NCBI RefSeq assembly: GCF_009725985.1
Contig: NZ_RCNR01000007.1
Coordinates: 1-64,000, forward strand
DNA length: 64,000 bases
Source of the DNA: Zobellia amurskyensis
GTDB taxonomy: Bacteria > Bacteroidota > Bacteroidia > Flavobacteriales > Flavobacteriaceae
Reading direction: 5' to 3'
Positions within the stretch are counted from its first letter, which is position 1. The number at the start of each line of letters is the position of its first letter. The translations under genes and the position numbers were made by a program. The notes under the pieces are model-generated. The model searched no databases. It saw only the letters and a program-made list of their open reading frames with translations, and was not told where the DNA came from. This document shows positions 11,938 to 20,162 of this stretch, piece after piece.

Positions 11938-13392
11938 CTATGCCTTGTGTCTAATGTAAAATGTCTTTTTCTCCATGTACTGCTCAAAACCGTACTTACC
12001 ATCTTCACCACCAGAACCACTTAATTTGTAGCCGTTATGGAACCCTTGGTGTTGCTCTCCATGACCTCTATTTACGTATATTTCGCCGTACTCAAGCTCA
12101 TCGTTACACTTCATTATAGTGCTCATATCGTTAGTAAATATCATAGCTGCAAGTCCGTACTCACAGTCATTGGCATATCCAACCACTTCTTCAAAAGTTT
12201 TGAATTTCAATACCGGTAGAATAGGTCCAAAAGACTCTTCATGAACAATGGTCATGTTTTGGGTTACATTGGTCAAAACTGTTGGTTCAAACCAAAATCC
12301 TTTTTCAAACACGCTTCCTTCTGGTTTTTTACCACCAGTAGCCAACGTAGCACCTTCTTCAAGACTCACGGCAACCAAATGCTCCATATGCTTTAATTCA
12401 GCTGCATTTACTTTAGGTCCCATATCAGTTTCCGCCAACATTGGGTCACCCACTTTTATAGCCTTTGTCTTAGCGATGAATTTTTCCATAAAAGCATCAT
12501 AAATACCTTCATGCACATACATTCTTTCATTACAGGTACAAACTTGTCCACAGTTATCAAAACGCGAGTGCAAAGCAGAGTCCACAGCAGCATCTATATC
12601 TGCGTCTTCAAAAACAATGAAAGGAGCTTTTCCACCAAGTTCCAACTGAACATGTGTAAGGTTTTGTGCTGCAGCCCTAGCAATAGACTGGCCAACTGGT
12701 GTAGAACCTGTCATAGTCACCATTTTAGTAATAGGACTCTCCACAAGAGCATTACCCATAGCCCTACCTGGACCTGTCAGAATATTAATAACTCCATCTG
12801 GAATACCTACTTTCTTAGCCAAATTACCTAACTCAAGAGTTGCTAAAGGTGTTTCTGAAGTTGGTTTTATAACAATTGTATTCCCTGCAACCAAGGCAGG
12901 ACCCAACTTACGACCGGCCAATGCCAATGGAAAGTTCCAAGCTGTAATAGCAACAACAACTCCACGAGGTATTTTCTGAATCCAGATTTGCTCATTAGGG
13001 TTATCCGAAGGAATAATATCTCCTTCAATTCTTCTGGCGCCTTCACAAGCATACTCAATAAATGAAGCCGTAACTGCAACTTCACCTTTGGCAACTTTTA
13101 ACAATTTACCTTGCTCCTTAACTAAAAGTTCAGCCAAGTAATCTGAGTTCGCTTTTATCTCATCTGCCAATTTGTATAGTAAATCAGCACGGGAACGAGC
13201 AGGCAATTTCTTCCATTCCTTTTGAGCCTTATCAGCAGCTTCTAATGCTTGCTGGGCCTCTTCTACTGTTCCATTCTGTACTCTTGCAACTATCTCTTCA
13301 GTAGTTGGATTTACAATGTCAATGGTTTCTCCAGACGTAGATGTTACCCATTTTCCGTCTATAAATAGTTGGTATTCTTTAATTGCTGACAT
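11938..13392 (-). CDS. 3,6-anhydro-L-galactose dehydrogenase (aldehyde dehydrogenase family)
   Basis: 484 residues, normal for the family. Active-site residues are all visible: N153 in A-W-N-F-P, K176 in I-K-P-T-S-E, E251 in E-L-G-G-K and C285 in C-G-Q-V-C-T-C-N-E-R. The C-G-Q-V-C-x-C block resembles lactaldehyde/glycolaldehyde dehydrogenases (AldA). In this setting, immediately before the cycloisomerase, the expected reaction is oxidation of 3,6-anhydro-L-galactose to the anhydro-galactonate, the committing step of anhydrogalactose catabolism. It is cytoplasmic and starts 6 bases after the sulfatase stop. Enzyme family is certain; substrate is inferred from the gene pair. Confidence 0.87.
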   Translation of the reverse strand: MSAIKEYQLFIDGKWVTSTSGETIDIVNPTTEEIVARVQNGTVEEAQQALEAADKAQKEWKKLPARSRADLLYKLADEIKANSDYLAELLVKEQGKLLKVAKGEVAVTASFIEYACEGARRIEGDIIPSDNPNEQIWIQKIPRGVVVAITAWNFPLALAGRKLGPALVAGNTIVIKPTSETPLATLELGNLAKKVGIPDGVINILTGPGRAMGNALVESPITKMVTMTGSTPVGQSIARAAAQNLTHVQLELGGKAPFIVFEDADIDAAVDSALHSRFDNCGQVCTCNERMYVHEGIYDAFMEKFIAKTKAIKVGDPMLAETDMGPKVNAAELKHMEHLVAVSLEEGATLATGGKKPEGSVFEKGFWFEPTVLTNVTQNMTIVHEESFGPILPVLKFKTFEEVVGYANDCEYGLAAMIFTNDMSTIMKCNDELEYGEIYVNRGHGEQHQGFHNGYKLSGSGGEDGKYGFEQYMEKKTFYIRHKA

Positions 13393-13398
13393 GATCTT

Positions 13399-14793
13399 TT
13401 ATGATTTATGTTTTCTATATGTATCCATTCTTTCGGCTGCTTTGCCTTCAAATCTTCTTTCTAATTGCCAAAGTGGTCGCTCCAAAGTGAGTTCCCAATC
13501 AAAAAGCATTTTATAAAGTTCCCGTACTTTCTCCGGGTGCTCAGTGGCCAAATCGTTAACCTCTGAAATATCTTCTTTAATATTGTAGAGTTCCGCTGGT
13601 CGATCAGGAAAACGAACCAGTTTCCAATCGTTATGCCTAACTGCTCCTCTAGCCTCTTTTTTCCAATACAAAGTTTCGTGAGGTTTTTCTGTTGTATTTT
13701 CCGTTAGGAAAGGAATAAGGTCCACACCGTCTAAACCATTAATCTCACTTACATTACCACCAGCTGCAGTAATAAAAGTGGGTAGTAAATCTAGTGTACT
13801 GATTGGGTTGTCATAAACGGTATTTGGCTCTAACTTCCCTGGCCATGACATTAAAAAAGGAACCCGAATACCACCTTCCAAATGGTTGGCTTTAGTACCA
13901 CTTAATGGATTGTTAGATGATTCGTTTGCATCAGACGGTCCGCCATTATCATTTGTAAAAACAATAAGCGTGTTTTTATCCAGACCCAACTCCTTAATTC
14001 GGTTTAAAACTTTCCCACAGGCTTTATCCATAGCGATAGCCATAGCAGCTAATGTTTTTCTCTTACCCGTAAGGCCCTGCACTTTTGCCAAATCCTCTTC
14101 CTTTGCTTCCATTGGCGTGTGTACCGCATTAAAAGCTAGGTAAATGAAAAACGGGTTCTTCTGGTTTCTTTCCATAAAGGAAATAGCCTCGTCTGCCAAA
14201 CCATCCGTTAGGTAACCTTCATATTCTTCATACTCCCCAAAACCTCGTTCCAACCTATCCTCATTTCTTGTAAGTTGATTTTCCGTTCCGTAAGGCATAT
14301 AACTTCTTGCGCCTCCGCGGAAACCATAAAACTCATCAAAACCTCTTTTAGTAGGATGAAAACGGTCTGCATTACCTAAATGCCATTTTCCAAAAACAGC
14401 TGTTTTATAACCTTGCTCTTTAAGGTAATCTGCCATTATTTTCTGATCTAACGGAAGCCCCATATCGTCTCCGGTAATTCCGTTTTTACTCATCAAACCA
14501 GGTACATTATTCTCTTCAAAACCGAATTTCTGCTGATATTTTCCAGTCAGGAGCCCAGCTCTTGAAGGCCCACATACTGCAGCAGAAACATAGGCTTGAG
14601 TAAAAAGCACCGAATTTTTGGCGAATTTATCTAGCTCAGGAGTTTTAAATTCTTTGCTTCCCTGAAACCCGAAATCTGCATAACCTGCGTCATCAGATAG
14701 TATAAAAATGATGTTTGGTTTGTCTTGTGCCCAGCCATTTATAAGCGCAAAAAAGGACACTAAGAACAAGAATACCTGTCTTGGCAATTTCAT
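13399..14793 (-). CDS. Periplasmic sulfatase of family S1
   Basis: 464 residues with a cleavable signal peptide ending near G-W-A-Q at residue 23. The formylglycine motif is C74-G-P-S-R with the downstream L-L-T-G-K-Y, so maturation by an anaerobic- or FGE-type enzyme encoded elsewhere is needed. Metal ligands D34-D35 (S-D-D-A-G) and the late N-D-N-G-G-P block are present. It sits inside the anhydrogalactose operon, so it probably removes a sulfate ester from agar- or porphyran-derived oligosaccharides before GH117/GH2 action. Position of the sulfate cannot be told from the sequence. Confidence 0.88.
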   Translation of the reverse strand: MKLPRQVFLFLVSFFALINGWAQDKPNIIFILSDDAGYADFGFQGSKEFKTPELDKFAKNSVLFTQAYVSAAVCGPSRAGLLTGKYQQKFGFEENNVPGLMSKNGITGDDMGLPLDQKIMADYLKEQGYKTAVFGKWHLGNADRFHPTKRGFDEFYGFRGGARSYMPYGTENQLTRNEDRLERGFGEYEEYEGYLTDGLADEAISFMERNQKNPFFIYLAFNAVHTPMEAKEEDLAKVQGLTGKRKTLAAMAIAMDKACGKVLNRIKELGLDKNTLIVFTNDNGGPSDANESSNNPLSGTKANHLEGGIRVPFLMSWPGKLEPNTVYDNPISTLDLLPTFITAAGGNVSEINGLDGVDLIPFLTENTTEKPHETLYWKKEARGAVRHNDWKLVRFPDRPAELYNIKEDISEVNDLATEHPEKVRELYKMLFDWELTLERPLWQLERRFEGKAAERMDTYRKHKS

Positions 14794-14839
14794 TTTTCAG
14801 TATTTATTTATTGGATTTTTTTACTCAGTCTTAAGATAC

Positions 14840-15610
14840 TTATCTACCCATCCAACCGCCGTCTACCAACATGGTAACGCCACTCATATAAGCCGCCGCA
14901 TCTGAACTTAAAAAGACGATAGGTCCTGCAAAATCTTCTGGTTTGCCCCATCTACCAGCTGGTATCCTAGACAAAATAGATGCAGACCTTTCTGGGTCGT
15001 TTCTCAATGCCTCCGTATTATCCGTGCTGATATAACCTGGTGCTATTGCATTTACATTAACACCTTTACCTGCCCATTCGTTTGCAAATGCCATAGTCAT
15101 TTGGCCAATTGCACCTTTACTAGCCGCATAACCAGGAACCGTAATACCACCTTGGAAAGTTAATAATGAAGCCGTAAAAATAATTTTACCTTCACCACGC
15201 GCTACCATTTCTTTACCTATTTCACGGGTTAAAACGAATTGTGCAGTTTGGTTTATTTCAATAACCTTATCCCAATACTCATCTGAATGCTCAACTGCTG
15301 GAGCACGAAGAATAGTTCCCGCATTGTTGACCAGAATATCAATTACGGGAAAGTCGCTTTTTACTTCCTTTATAAATTCATATAAAGATTCCCTATTCCC
15401 AAAGTCGCAAGTATAGGCTTTAAATTTTCTTCCGGTAGCCTCAACTTCTTGCTCCACCATGCTACCGTGCTTCTCTAGAGAGGCACTCACACCAATTATA
15501 TCTGCCCCAGCTTCTGCCAATGCTACGGCCATGGCTTTACCAATACCTCTTTTACAACCTGTTACTAAAGCCGTTTTACCTTTTAGGCTAAATTGATTTA
15601 ATATGCTCAT
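14840..15610 (-). CDS. SDR oxidoreductase, KduD-like (2,5-diketo-3-deoxy-galactonate reductase candidate)
   Basis: 256 residues of the classical short-chain dehydrogenase fold: T17-G-C-K-R-G-I-G coenzyme motif, N-N-A-G near 95-98, and the catalytic triad S148, Y161, K165. The overall sequence resembles 2-dehydro-3-deoxy-gluconate 5-dehydrogenase KduD. In the published anhydrogalactose route, 2-keto-3-deoxy-L-galactonate is oxidised at C5 and then re-reduced by an SDR to yield KDG; this gene next to the Zn dehydrogenase fits the second step. It is 24 bases downstream of that dehydrogenase. The step assignment is inference. Confidence 0.78.
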   Translation of the reverse strand: MSILNQFSLKGKTALVTGCKRGIGKAMAVALAEAGADIIGVSASLEKHGSMVEQEVEATGRKFKAYTCDFGNRESLYEFIKEVKSDFPVIDILVNNAGTILRAPAVEHSDEYWDKVIEINQTAQFVLTREIGKEMVARGEGKIIFTASLLTFQGGITVPGYAASKGAIGQMTMAFANEWAGKGVNVNAIAPGYISTDNTEALRNDPERSASILSRIPAGRWGKPEDFAGPIVFLSSDAAAYMSGVTMLVDGGWMGR

Positions 15611-15634
15611 TTTCTTATGCGTTGTTTCTCGTGA

Positions 15635-16651
15635 TTATTGTTGACAATCCATTAGTACTTTCATACCATCAGGATTATTATCTATGTTCTCAAAAACTTG
15701 TTGAATATTGGTCAACGGCTGTACGTCCGTGATCATATCTTCAAAAGGAAGCTTGTTCTCTGTTATTAATTGAATTGACTTCTCATAATCTTCCTTCTCA
15801 TAAACGCGAGCACCAATTAAGCTAAGTTCTTTCCAGAAAAACTTGAAAAGGTCTACAGGTTTTTTCTCTCCGTGAATGGCCACCATCAATATTCTACCAC
15901 GAATACCGGCAACTTCACACATAATATCTAAAGCAGGTTGTACACCGGCCACTTCAAAAACCACATCTGCACGACGGTTGTCCGTTTGTTCTTTTACATA
16001 TTCTACCAAGTCAACTTTCATAGGGTTTACAGCATGTAACCCCATAGATTTAGCTTTGGCTATACGTTTTTCGTTCACCTCTGAAATAATAACATTGGCC
16101 CCCACATCTTTGGCAACCATTGCTACTAAAAGACCTATTGGTCCGCCTCCTAAAACAACAGCAGTTTCACCAGCAACCAATCCGCTTCTACGAACATCAT
16201 GCGTAGCAACAGATAATGGCTCTATTAATGCGGCCAATTTTAAATCGGTTTCTGCTTTTAGTTTATGAAGTACAAATGAAGGTACGTTCCAATATTGTTG
16301 CATAGAACCTGGACTATCAATACCAATGAATTTTAATTCTTCACAAATATGATTGAATCCTTTGTCCGAAGCCTTTACCTTACGGTCATCTAACGGACGA
16401 ACAACTACCTTGTCCCCTACTTTATAATCTTCTACACCCTCACCAACTGCATCAATTACACCAGACATTTCATGACCGATTGTCTGAGGCATAGCTACCC
16501 TTTTATCCATCATACCATGATAGATGTGCACATCTGTACCACATACACCAGAGTACGCTACTTTTATTCTAACATCACCATTTGCAGGCTGCTCAATCTC
16601 CTTCTCTATTACAGAAAACGTTTTGTTTCCTTTGTAAACTGTTGCTTTCAT
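15635..16651 (-). CDS. Zn-dependent medium-chain dehydrogenase, candidate 2-keto-3-deoxy-L-galactonate 5-dehydrogenase
   Basis: 338 residues. Catalytic zinc ligands C37, H60 and E61 are present, with the Rossmann motif G-G-G-P-I-G around 168-173. The usual four-cysteine structural zinc lobe is missing: the stretch 85-105 has a single Cys (C103). It is placed between GH117 and the KduD-like SDR, 16 bases after the GH117 stop. In anhydrogalactose catabolism a medium-chain dehydrogenase oxidises C5 of 2-keto-3-deoxy-L-galactonate, and this is the natural candidate. L-threonine/sorbitol-type dehydrogenases are the wider family; substrate is from context. Confidence 0.75.
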   Translation of the reverse strand: MKATVYKGNKTFSVIEKEIEQPANGDVRIKVAYSGVCGTDVHIYHGMMDKRVAMPQTIGHEMSGVIDAVGEGVEDYKVGDKVVVRPLDDRKVKASDKGFNHICEELKFIGIDSPGSMQQYWNVPSFVLHKLKAETDLKLAALIEPLSVATHDVRRSGLVAGETAVVLGGGPIGLLVAMVAKDVGANVIISEVNEKRIAKAKSMGLHAVNPMKVDLVEYVKEQTDNRRADVVFEVAGVQPALDIMCEVAGIRGRILMVAIHGEKKPVDLFKFFWKELSLIGARVYEKEDYEKSIQLITENKLPFEDMITDVQPLTNIQQVFENIDNNPDGMKVLMDCQQ

Positions 16652-16667
16652 TAAATATATTTCTCTA

Positions 16668-17891
16668 TTATTTTTTTACTCCTTTTGCCACATGACGTGT
16701 CTTTCTTTCCGAAGAAAAACGCATAATACTCTGGTAATCTCCATTATTATAAATATGCGTCAAACCCCATCTTAAGATTTCCGTTGGTTCTTTCTCCACA
16801 TCGGCAGTTCTGTTTAGACCTATAGCATGCGCGTTTACGCCTGGAATCACAGATTTAATTTCAAAGTTGATACCGTCTGGCGCCCACTGAATTGTATTTT
16901 TCTCAGGACCATCTGTAGTAATTAATGCTGCGATGCCACCATCATATGGCCAAACACAAATTTCATGGCCACTATTACTTATTGGGTTATAAGGCGATTT
17001 TACATATGGGCCTTCAGGTTTATCCGCAATAGCTACACCGTGACGAATCTGTCTTCCACCAAAAGTAATTTGCTCACCCATTTGTTCTCCTTTATAGTAT
17101 AAGTAAAATTTTCCTTTATAAGGTAAAATACATGGATCATGTACCTTGTGACTATCAAAATCTCCTTTTTTAATTACGGCAAAACGATCTTGCTCCTCAC
17201 CTTTCCAAACTCCATTATCAGCAGGGCTTAAAATGGGCTCTTTACTTTTAGTCCAAGGTCCGTTTGGAGAATCTGCCCATGCCAATCCAACTTGATTTTT
17301 AACACGCACATTATATGGAGATTTTACCGTTTGGTAGCTTAGATAATATTTATCTTCCCATTTCATGATTTCTACTGTAAAAACAGAACGATCATCATAA
17401 GCACCCTTTTCTCCTCTAGTTACTGCCGGCCCCTCTTCTTTCCATGTCCAACCATCTGTTGAAGTGGCATACCAGATATCACAACGGTCCCAAGGGAATA
17501 CTTTTTCCGTTTCTATATCACCTCCAAAACCTTGAGTTGGGCCTGTACTTTTGGTATACCAAACATAGTACTTGCCATCCTCCTTAATTATAGCACTAGG
17601 ATCACGACGAACAACACCTTCTTCATAAGCCAAATCACCTTTTAAAGGTTCAAGCGGACCGAATTGAATAAACCATTCATTACCCAAGTCTGTTGGCCAT
17701 TTTAAAGCTCTTTTAGATGCAGCACTCAAATGATTCGTATCCGTAATACCTAGGTGATCAATTTGTTCTGCGGTAAATGTCACCTTCTCATCATTATCTG
17801 AAGTAGATTTCATTTCATTAGTAGTTTTGGGAGAGTTGCAGGCTGAAACTAGCACCGCAGCGAAAATTAAAAATTGTGAGTATTTGTTCAT
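16668..17891 (-). CDS. ahgA: Exo-alpha-1,3-(3,6-anhydro)-L-galactosidase, GH117
   Basis: 407 residues with a lipoprotein signal (C18 in L-V-S-A-C). Catalytic residues fall at D97 (R-R-D-P-S), D252 (V-H-D-P) and H309-E310 (N-S-G-H-E); D97, D252 and E310 are the positions I recall for the characterised Zobellia AhgA, so this is probably its orthologue. The enzyme releases 3,6-anhydro-L-galactose from the non-reducing end of neoagaro-oligosaccharides in the periplasm. The next five genes downstream carry the enzymes to oxidise and isomerise that sugar, which supports the assignment strongly. It starts 46 bases after the stop of the short regulator gene. It differs clearly from the GH117 at 4693-5967. 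Confidence 0.9.
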   Translation of the reverse strand: MNKYSQFLIFAAVLVSACNSPKTTNEMKSTSDNDEKVTFTAEQIDHLGITDTNHLSAASKRALKWPTDLGNEWFIQFGPLEPLKGDLAYEEGVVRRDPSAIIKEDGKYYVWYTKSTGPTQGFGGDIETEKVFPWDRCDIWYATSTDGWTWKEEGPAVTRGEKGAYDDRSVFTVEIMKWEDKYYLSYQTVKSPYNVRVKNQVGLAWADSPNGPWTKSKEPILSPADNGVWKGEEQDRFAVIKKGDFDSHKVHDPCILPYKGKFYLYYKGEQMGEQITFGGRQIRHGVAIADKPEGPYVKSPYNPISNSGHEICVWPYDGGIAALITTDGPEKNTIQWAPDGINFEIKSVIPGVNAHAIGLNRTADVEKEPTEILRWGLTHIYNNGDYQSIMRFSSERKTRHVAKGVKK

Positions 17892-17937
17892 GATTATCAG
17901 TTACTTGATCTAAATTTAAATATACGTATTTTCTCTA

Positions 17938-18396
17938 CTAACTAGCACTGCTCAAAACACTGTAATCAGACGGCGAGGTGCCATAAAACCTTCTGAAACA
18001 TTTACTGAAATAATTGGGGTCACTAAAGCCTACTTGGTAACTTACCTCTGCTATTCGCAACTGTCCTTTCTCAAGTAATTCACCGGCTCTAAGCAATCTT
18101 GTATTTCTCATATAATCTTTAGGAGCGTACCCGGTAAGCTTTTTTAATTTTCTAAAAAAAGTTGACCTGCTCGTATTCATGTCAAAAGAAAGGTCATCTA
18201 CCCAATAGGTGTCATCAGACATGTTCTCTTCCATACATATACTGATTCGATTTAAAAACTCCCGATCATATATATTTAATGATGAAACTTCTGTTACCTT
18301 CTTTTCCAAGAAATCTTTTCTTTCAGTTGCCTCTTTTTCGGCAACTTCTTCTGCCGGTTTGTCCATAAAAATCTTAAAGTACCTGCCTAAAATCAT
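17938..18396 (-). CDS. Short AraC-type DNA-binding protein, resembling the C-terminus of a hybrid two-component regulator
   Basis: About 152 residues from ATG 18396, which overlaps the susD stop as TAATG, so translation is probably coupled. Residues about 50-148 form a complete AraC/XylS double helix-turn-helix: S-R-S-T-F-F-R-K-L-K-K-L-T-G, then I-A-E-V-S-Y-Q-V-G-F-S-D-P-N-Y-F-S-K-C-F and G-T-S-P-S-D-Y. The preceding segment, ending D-R-E-F-L-N-R-I, looks like the linker that follows the receiver domain in hybrid two-component systems. No sensor, kinase or receiver domain precedes it; susD does. It is either the surviving end of a decayed regulator or a deliberate stand-alone DNA-binding protein. 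A longer start at 18462 would overlap susD by 67 bases and is less likely. Confidence 0.7.
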   Translation of the reverse strand: MILGRYFKIFMDKPAEEVAEKEATERKDFLEKKVTEVSSLNIYDREFLNRISICMEENMSDDTYWVDDLSFDMNTSRSTFFRKLKKLTGYAPKDYMRNTRLLRAGELLEKGQLRIAEVSYQVGFSDPNYFSKCFRRFYGTSPSDYSVLSSAS

Positions 18397-20144
18397 TAAA
18401 GCGATGAGTTCTGTGTTAATACACCTGGCTGAAGATCTAATTGAACTTGTGGTATTGGCCAATAGTTATTTTTACCAGAAGTAAAAGAACTGCCAGATAA
18501 CCATGGTAGCTTATTATCCTTTAATTCGCTAGACAAATAATTGTTTAAAGTGCTATCAGCAATTCCCCATCTCACTAAATCATAGAAACGCATTCCTTCG
18601 AGTGCAAATTCTAATCTCATTTCGTGTCTTACGGCCATCCGAGCATATTCTACACTAGGAAAAGAATCGTAGAGTCCTAATTTATAGTTTGCTGCAGGTT
18701 GTGAGTCATCTACTATGATAGGATTGCCTTCTTCAAAAGTAGTATTTGACACTTTACCCATTACAATATCGTCAGCTGCTCTCTGTCTTATCTGATTTAC
18801 CAATGCAAGTGCTGTAGGTAAATCATTTTCCTCTACTGCGACCTCTGCTCTCCATAGCAATACGTGACCAAGCCTTAGCAACCTGAAATTGTTTCCATTT
18901 ACACCTGGAGCCCAATAACCGGACTCAGTTGAAATTACACCTCTATTACGCTTATAGAACATGTTTTTCTTATTCATGAAAGGTCCCATGTTCAATTGAT
19001 CAGACATCCAATCGCTTCCACTCATTGGTCCCCAATCTAAAAATGGGACACCTCTTCTTCCAATAGTCCAATCAACCCTAGGATCCAGCAAATGACTAGT
19101 TGGTGTAAATTCTTCTGTATCTGAAACTTGGTAATCCTCTAAAAGAAGATCATCCTGAAAACTATCTAACAATGGAAGACCATCATCTTCTACCTTATAT
19201 GCATTGAAAAGGTCAAAAGAAGGTGCACTATAAGAATAACCCAACCCTTCAACATTCGGATACAAAGTCTGGTGATCAACACCGGAATTATGTACACCTG
19301 CTCCGTCGTTTACAGAATATTGAATTTCAAAAATACTCTCCCCATTATTTTGATGTTCTTCATCAAAATTATTGTAAAAATGAGGCTCTAACTGAAAAGG
19401 ACCCTCTTCAATAATGTTATCTAAAAGTGGTTTTGCTTCTGCAAATTCGCTCTGAAACAAATGAACTCTTGCTTTTAAAGCCTTTGCTGCCCATTGTGAT
19501 GCTCTACCAATTTCTGATGGTGCCGGGTCTAAATGATCAATTCCAAATTGAAGATCGTCTTCTATATCATCCCAAATTTCCCGATCGTTTTTAACCACAA
19601 CTGGATCAATATCCTCGGTTATATAGGGAACCTTTTCAAATTTAATTCTTAGTTGAAAATGAAACCATGCACGTAAAAATTTAGCTTCAGCTTCAATTTG
19701 GTCTGTCATTTCAGCTGATATTACTTCTCCAGCCGTACCCAAAACACGTAAAACATCATTAGAGCGTGCCACTCCGTCATAATTAATACCCCAGGCACCA
19801 CTCAACCATTCATTATCAGACCTTACCTCATATCGTTCTATATCATTAATTTGTGACCAACCACCGTTAGTATCTCCTCTATGCATATCATCAGAAGGTA
19901 CATCTCCCCAAATCCAATTGGTTCCAGAAGCTTCTCCTGTACCACCGTTTGGACTACCATTGCTAGAATATCCATCAATTAACGAATAAGCTCCTATAAG
20001 CAACCCATTTATACCTTCCTCACTAACAAGAGTCACCTCGTTTACTGTACCTACAGGCTCTTCGTTAAGAAAGTCTTCACTACAAGAGGATATCAAAACC
20101 AAAATTAAGATGGCAAAACTATTTGCAAAAATATTATTTTTCAT
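18396..20144 (-). CDS. susD: SusD-like outer-membrane glycan-binding lipoprotein (PUL 1)
   Basis: 582 residues with a lipoprotein signal (C21 in L-I-S-S-C). The N-terminal F-L-N-E-E-P, the TPR-like helices carrying A-E-A-K-F-L-R-A-W-F-H-F, the late R-H-E-M-R-L-E-F-A-L-E-G-x-R-F-Y-D-L-V-R-W-G and the C-terminal Y-W-P-I-P-Q are all RagB/SusD hallmarks. It caps the SusC barrel and binds the oligosaccharide at the cell surface. It lies 18 bases after susC. Downstream enzymes predict a neoagaro- or porphyran-type ligand. The stop codon shares a base with the next start. Confidence 0.95.
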   Translation of the reverse strand: MKNNIFANSFAILILVLISSCSEDFLNEEPVGTVNEVTLVSEEGINGLLIGAYSLIDGYSSNGSPNGGTGEASGTNWIWGDVPSDDMHRGDTNGGWSQINDIERYEVRSDNEWLSGAWGINYDGVARSNDVLRVLGTAGEVISAEMTDQIEAEAKFLRAWFHFQLRIKFEKVPYITEDIDPVVVKNDREIWDDIEDDLQFGIDHLDPAPSEIGRASQWAAKALKARVHLFQSEFAEAKPLLDNIIEEGPFQLEPHFYNNFDEEHQNNGESIFEIQYSVNDGAGVHNSGVDHQTLYPNVEGLGYSYSAPSFDLFNAYKVEDDGLPLLDSFQDDLLLEDYQVSDTEEFTPTSHLLDPRVDWTIGRRGVPFLDWGPMSGSDWMSDQLNMGPFMNKKNMFYKRNRGVISTESGYWAPGVNGNNFRLLRLGHVLLWRAEVAVEENDLPTALALVNQIRQRAADDIVMGKVSNTTFEEGNPIIVDDSQPAANYKLGLYDSFPSVEYARMAVRHEMRLEFALEGMRFYDLVRWGIADSTLNNYLSSELKDNKLPWLSGSSFTSGKNNYWPIPQVQLDLQPGVLTQNSSL

Positions 20145-20162
20145 CTGTTCTATTTTTTTAAA

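Noticed and set aside
15876-16268. 130-codon plus-strand open frame opposite the Zn dehydrogenase
   Set aside because: It is an antisense shadow of a gene with clear catalytic motifs; its own translation has low-complexity composition and no family resemblance. The same holds for the many 60-120 codon frames opposite or inside other genes.
18397-18462. Longer start for the short AraC-type protein
   Set aside because: It would overlap susD by 67 bases with a translation that fits neither family; the TAATG overlap gives a natural start at 18396.
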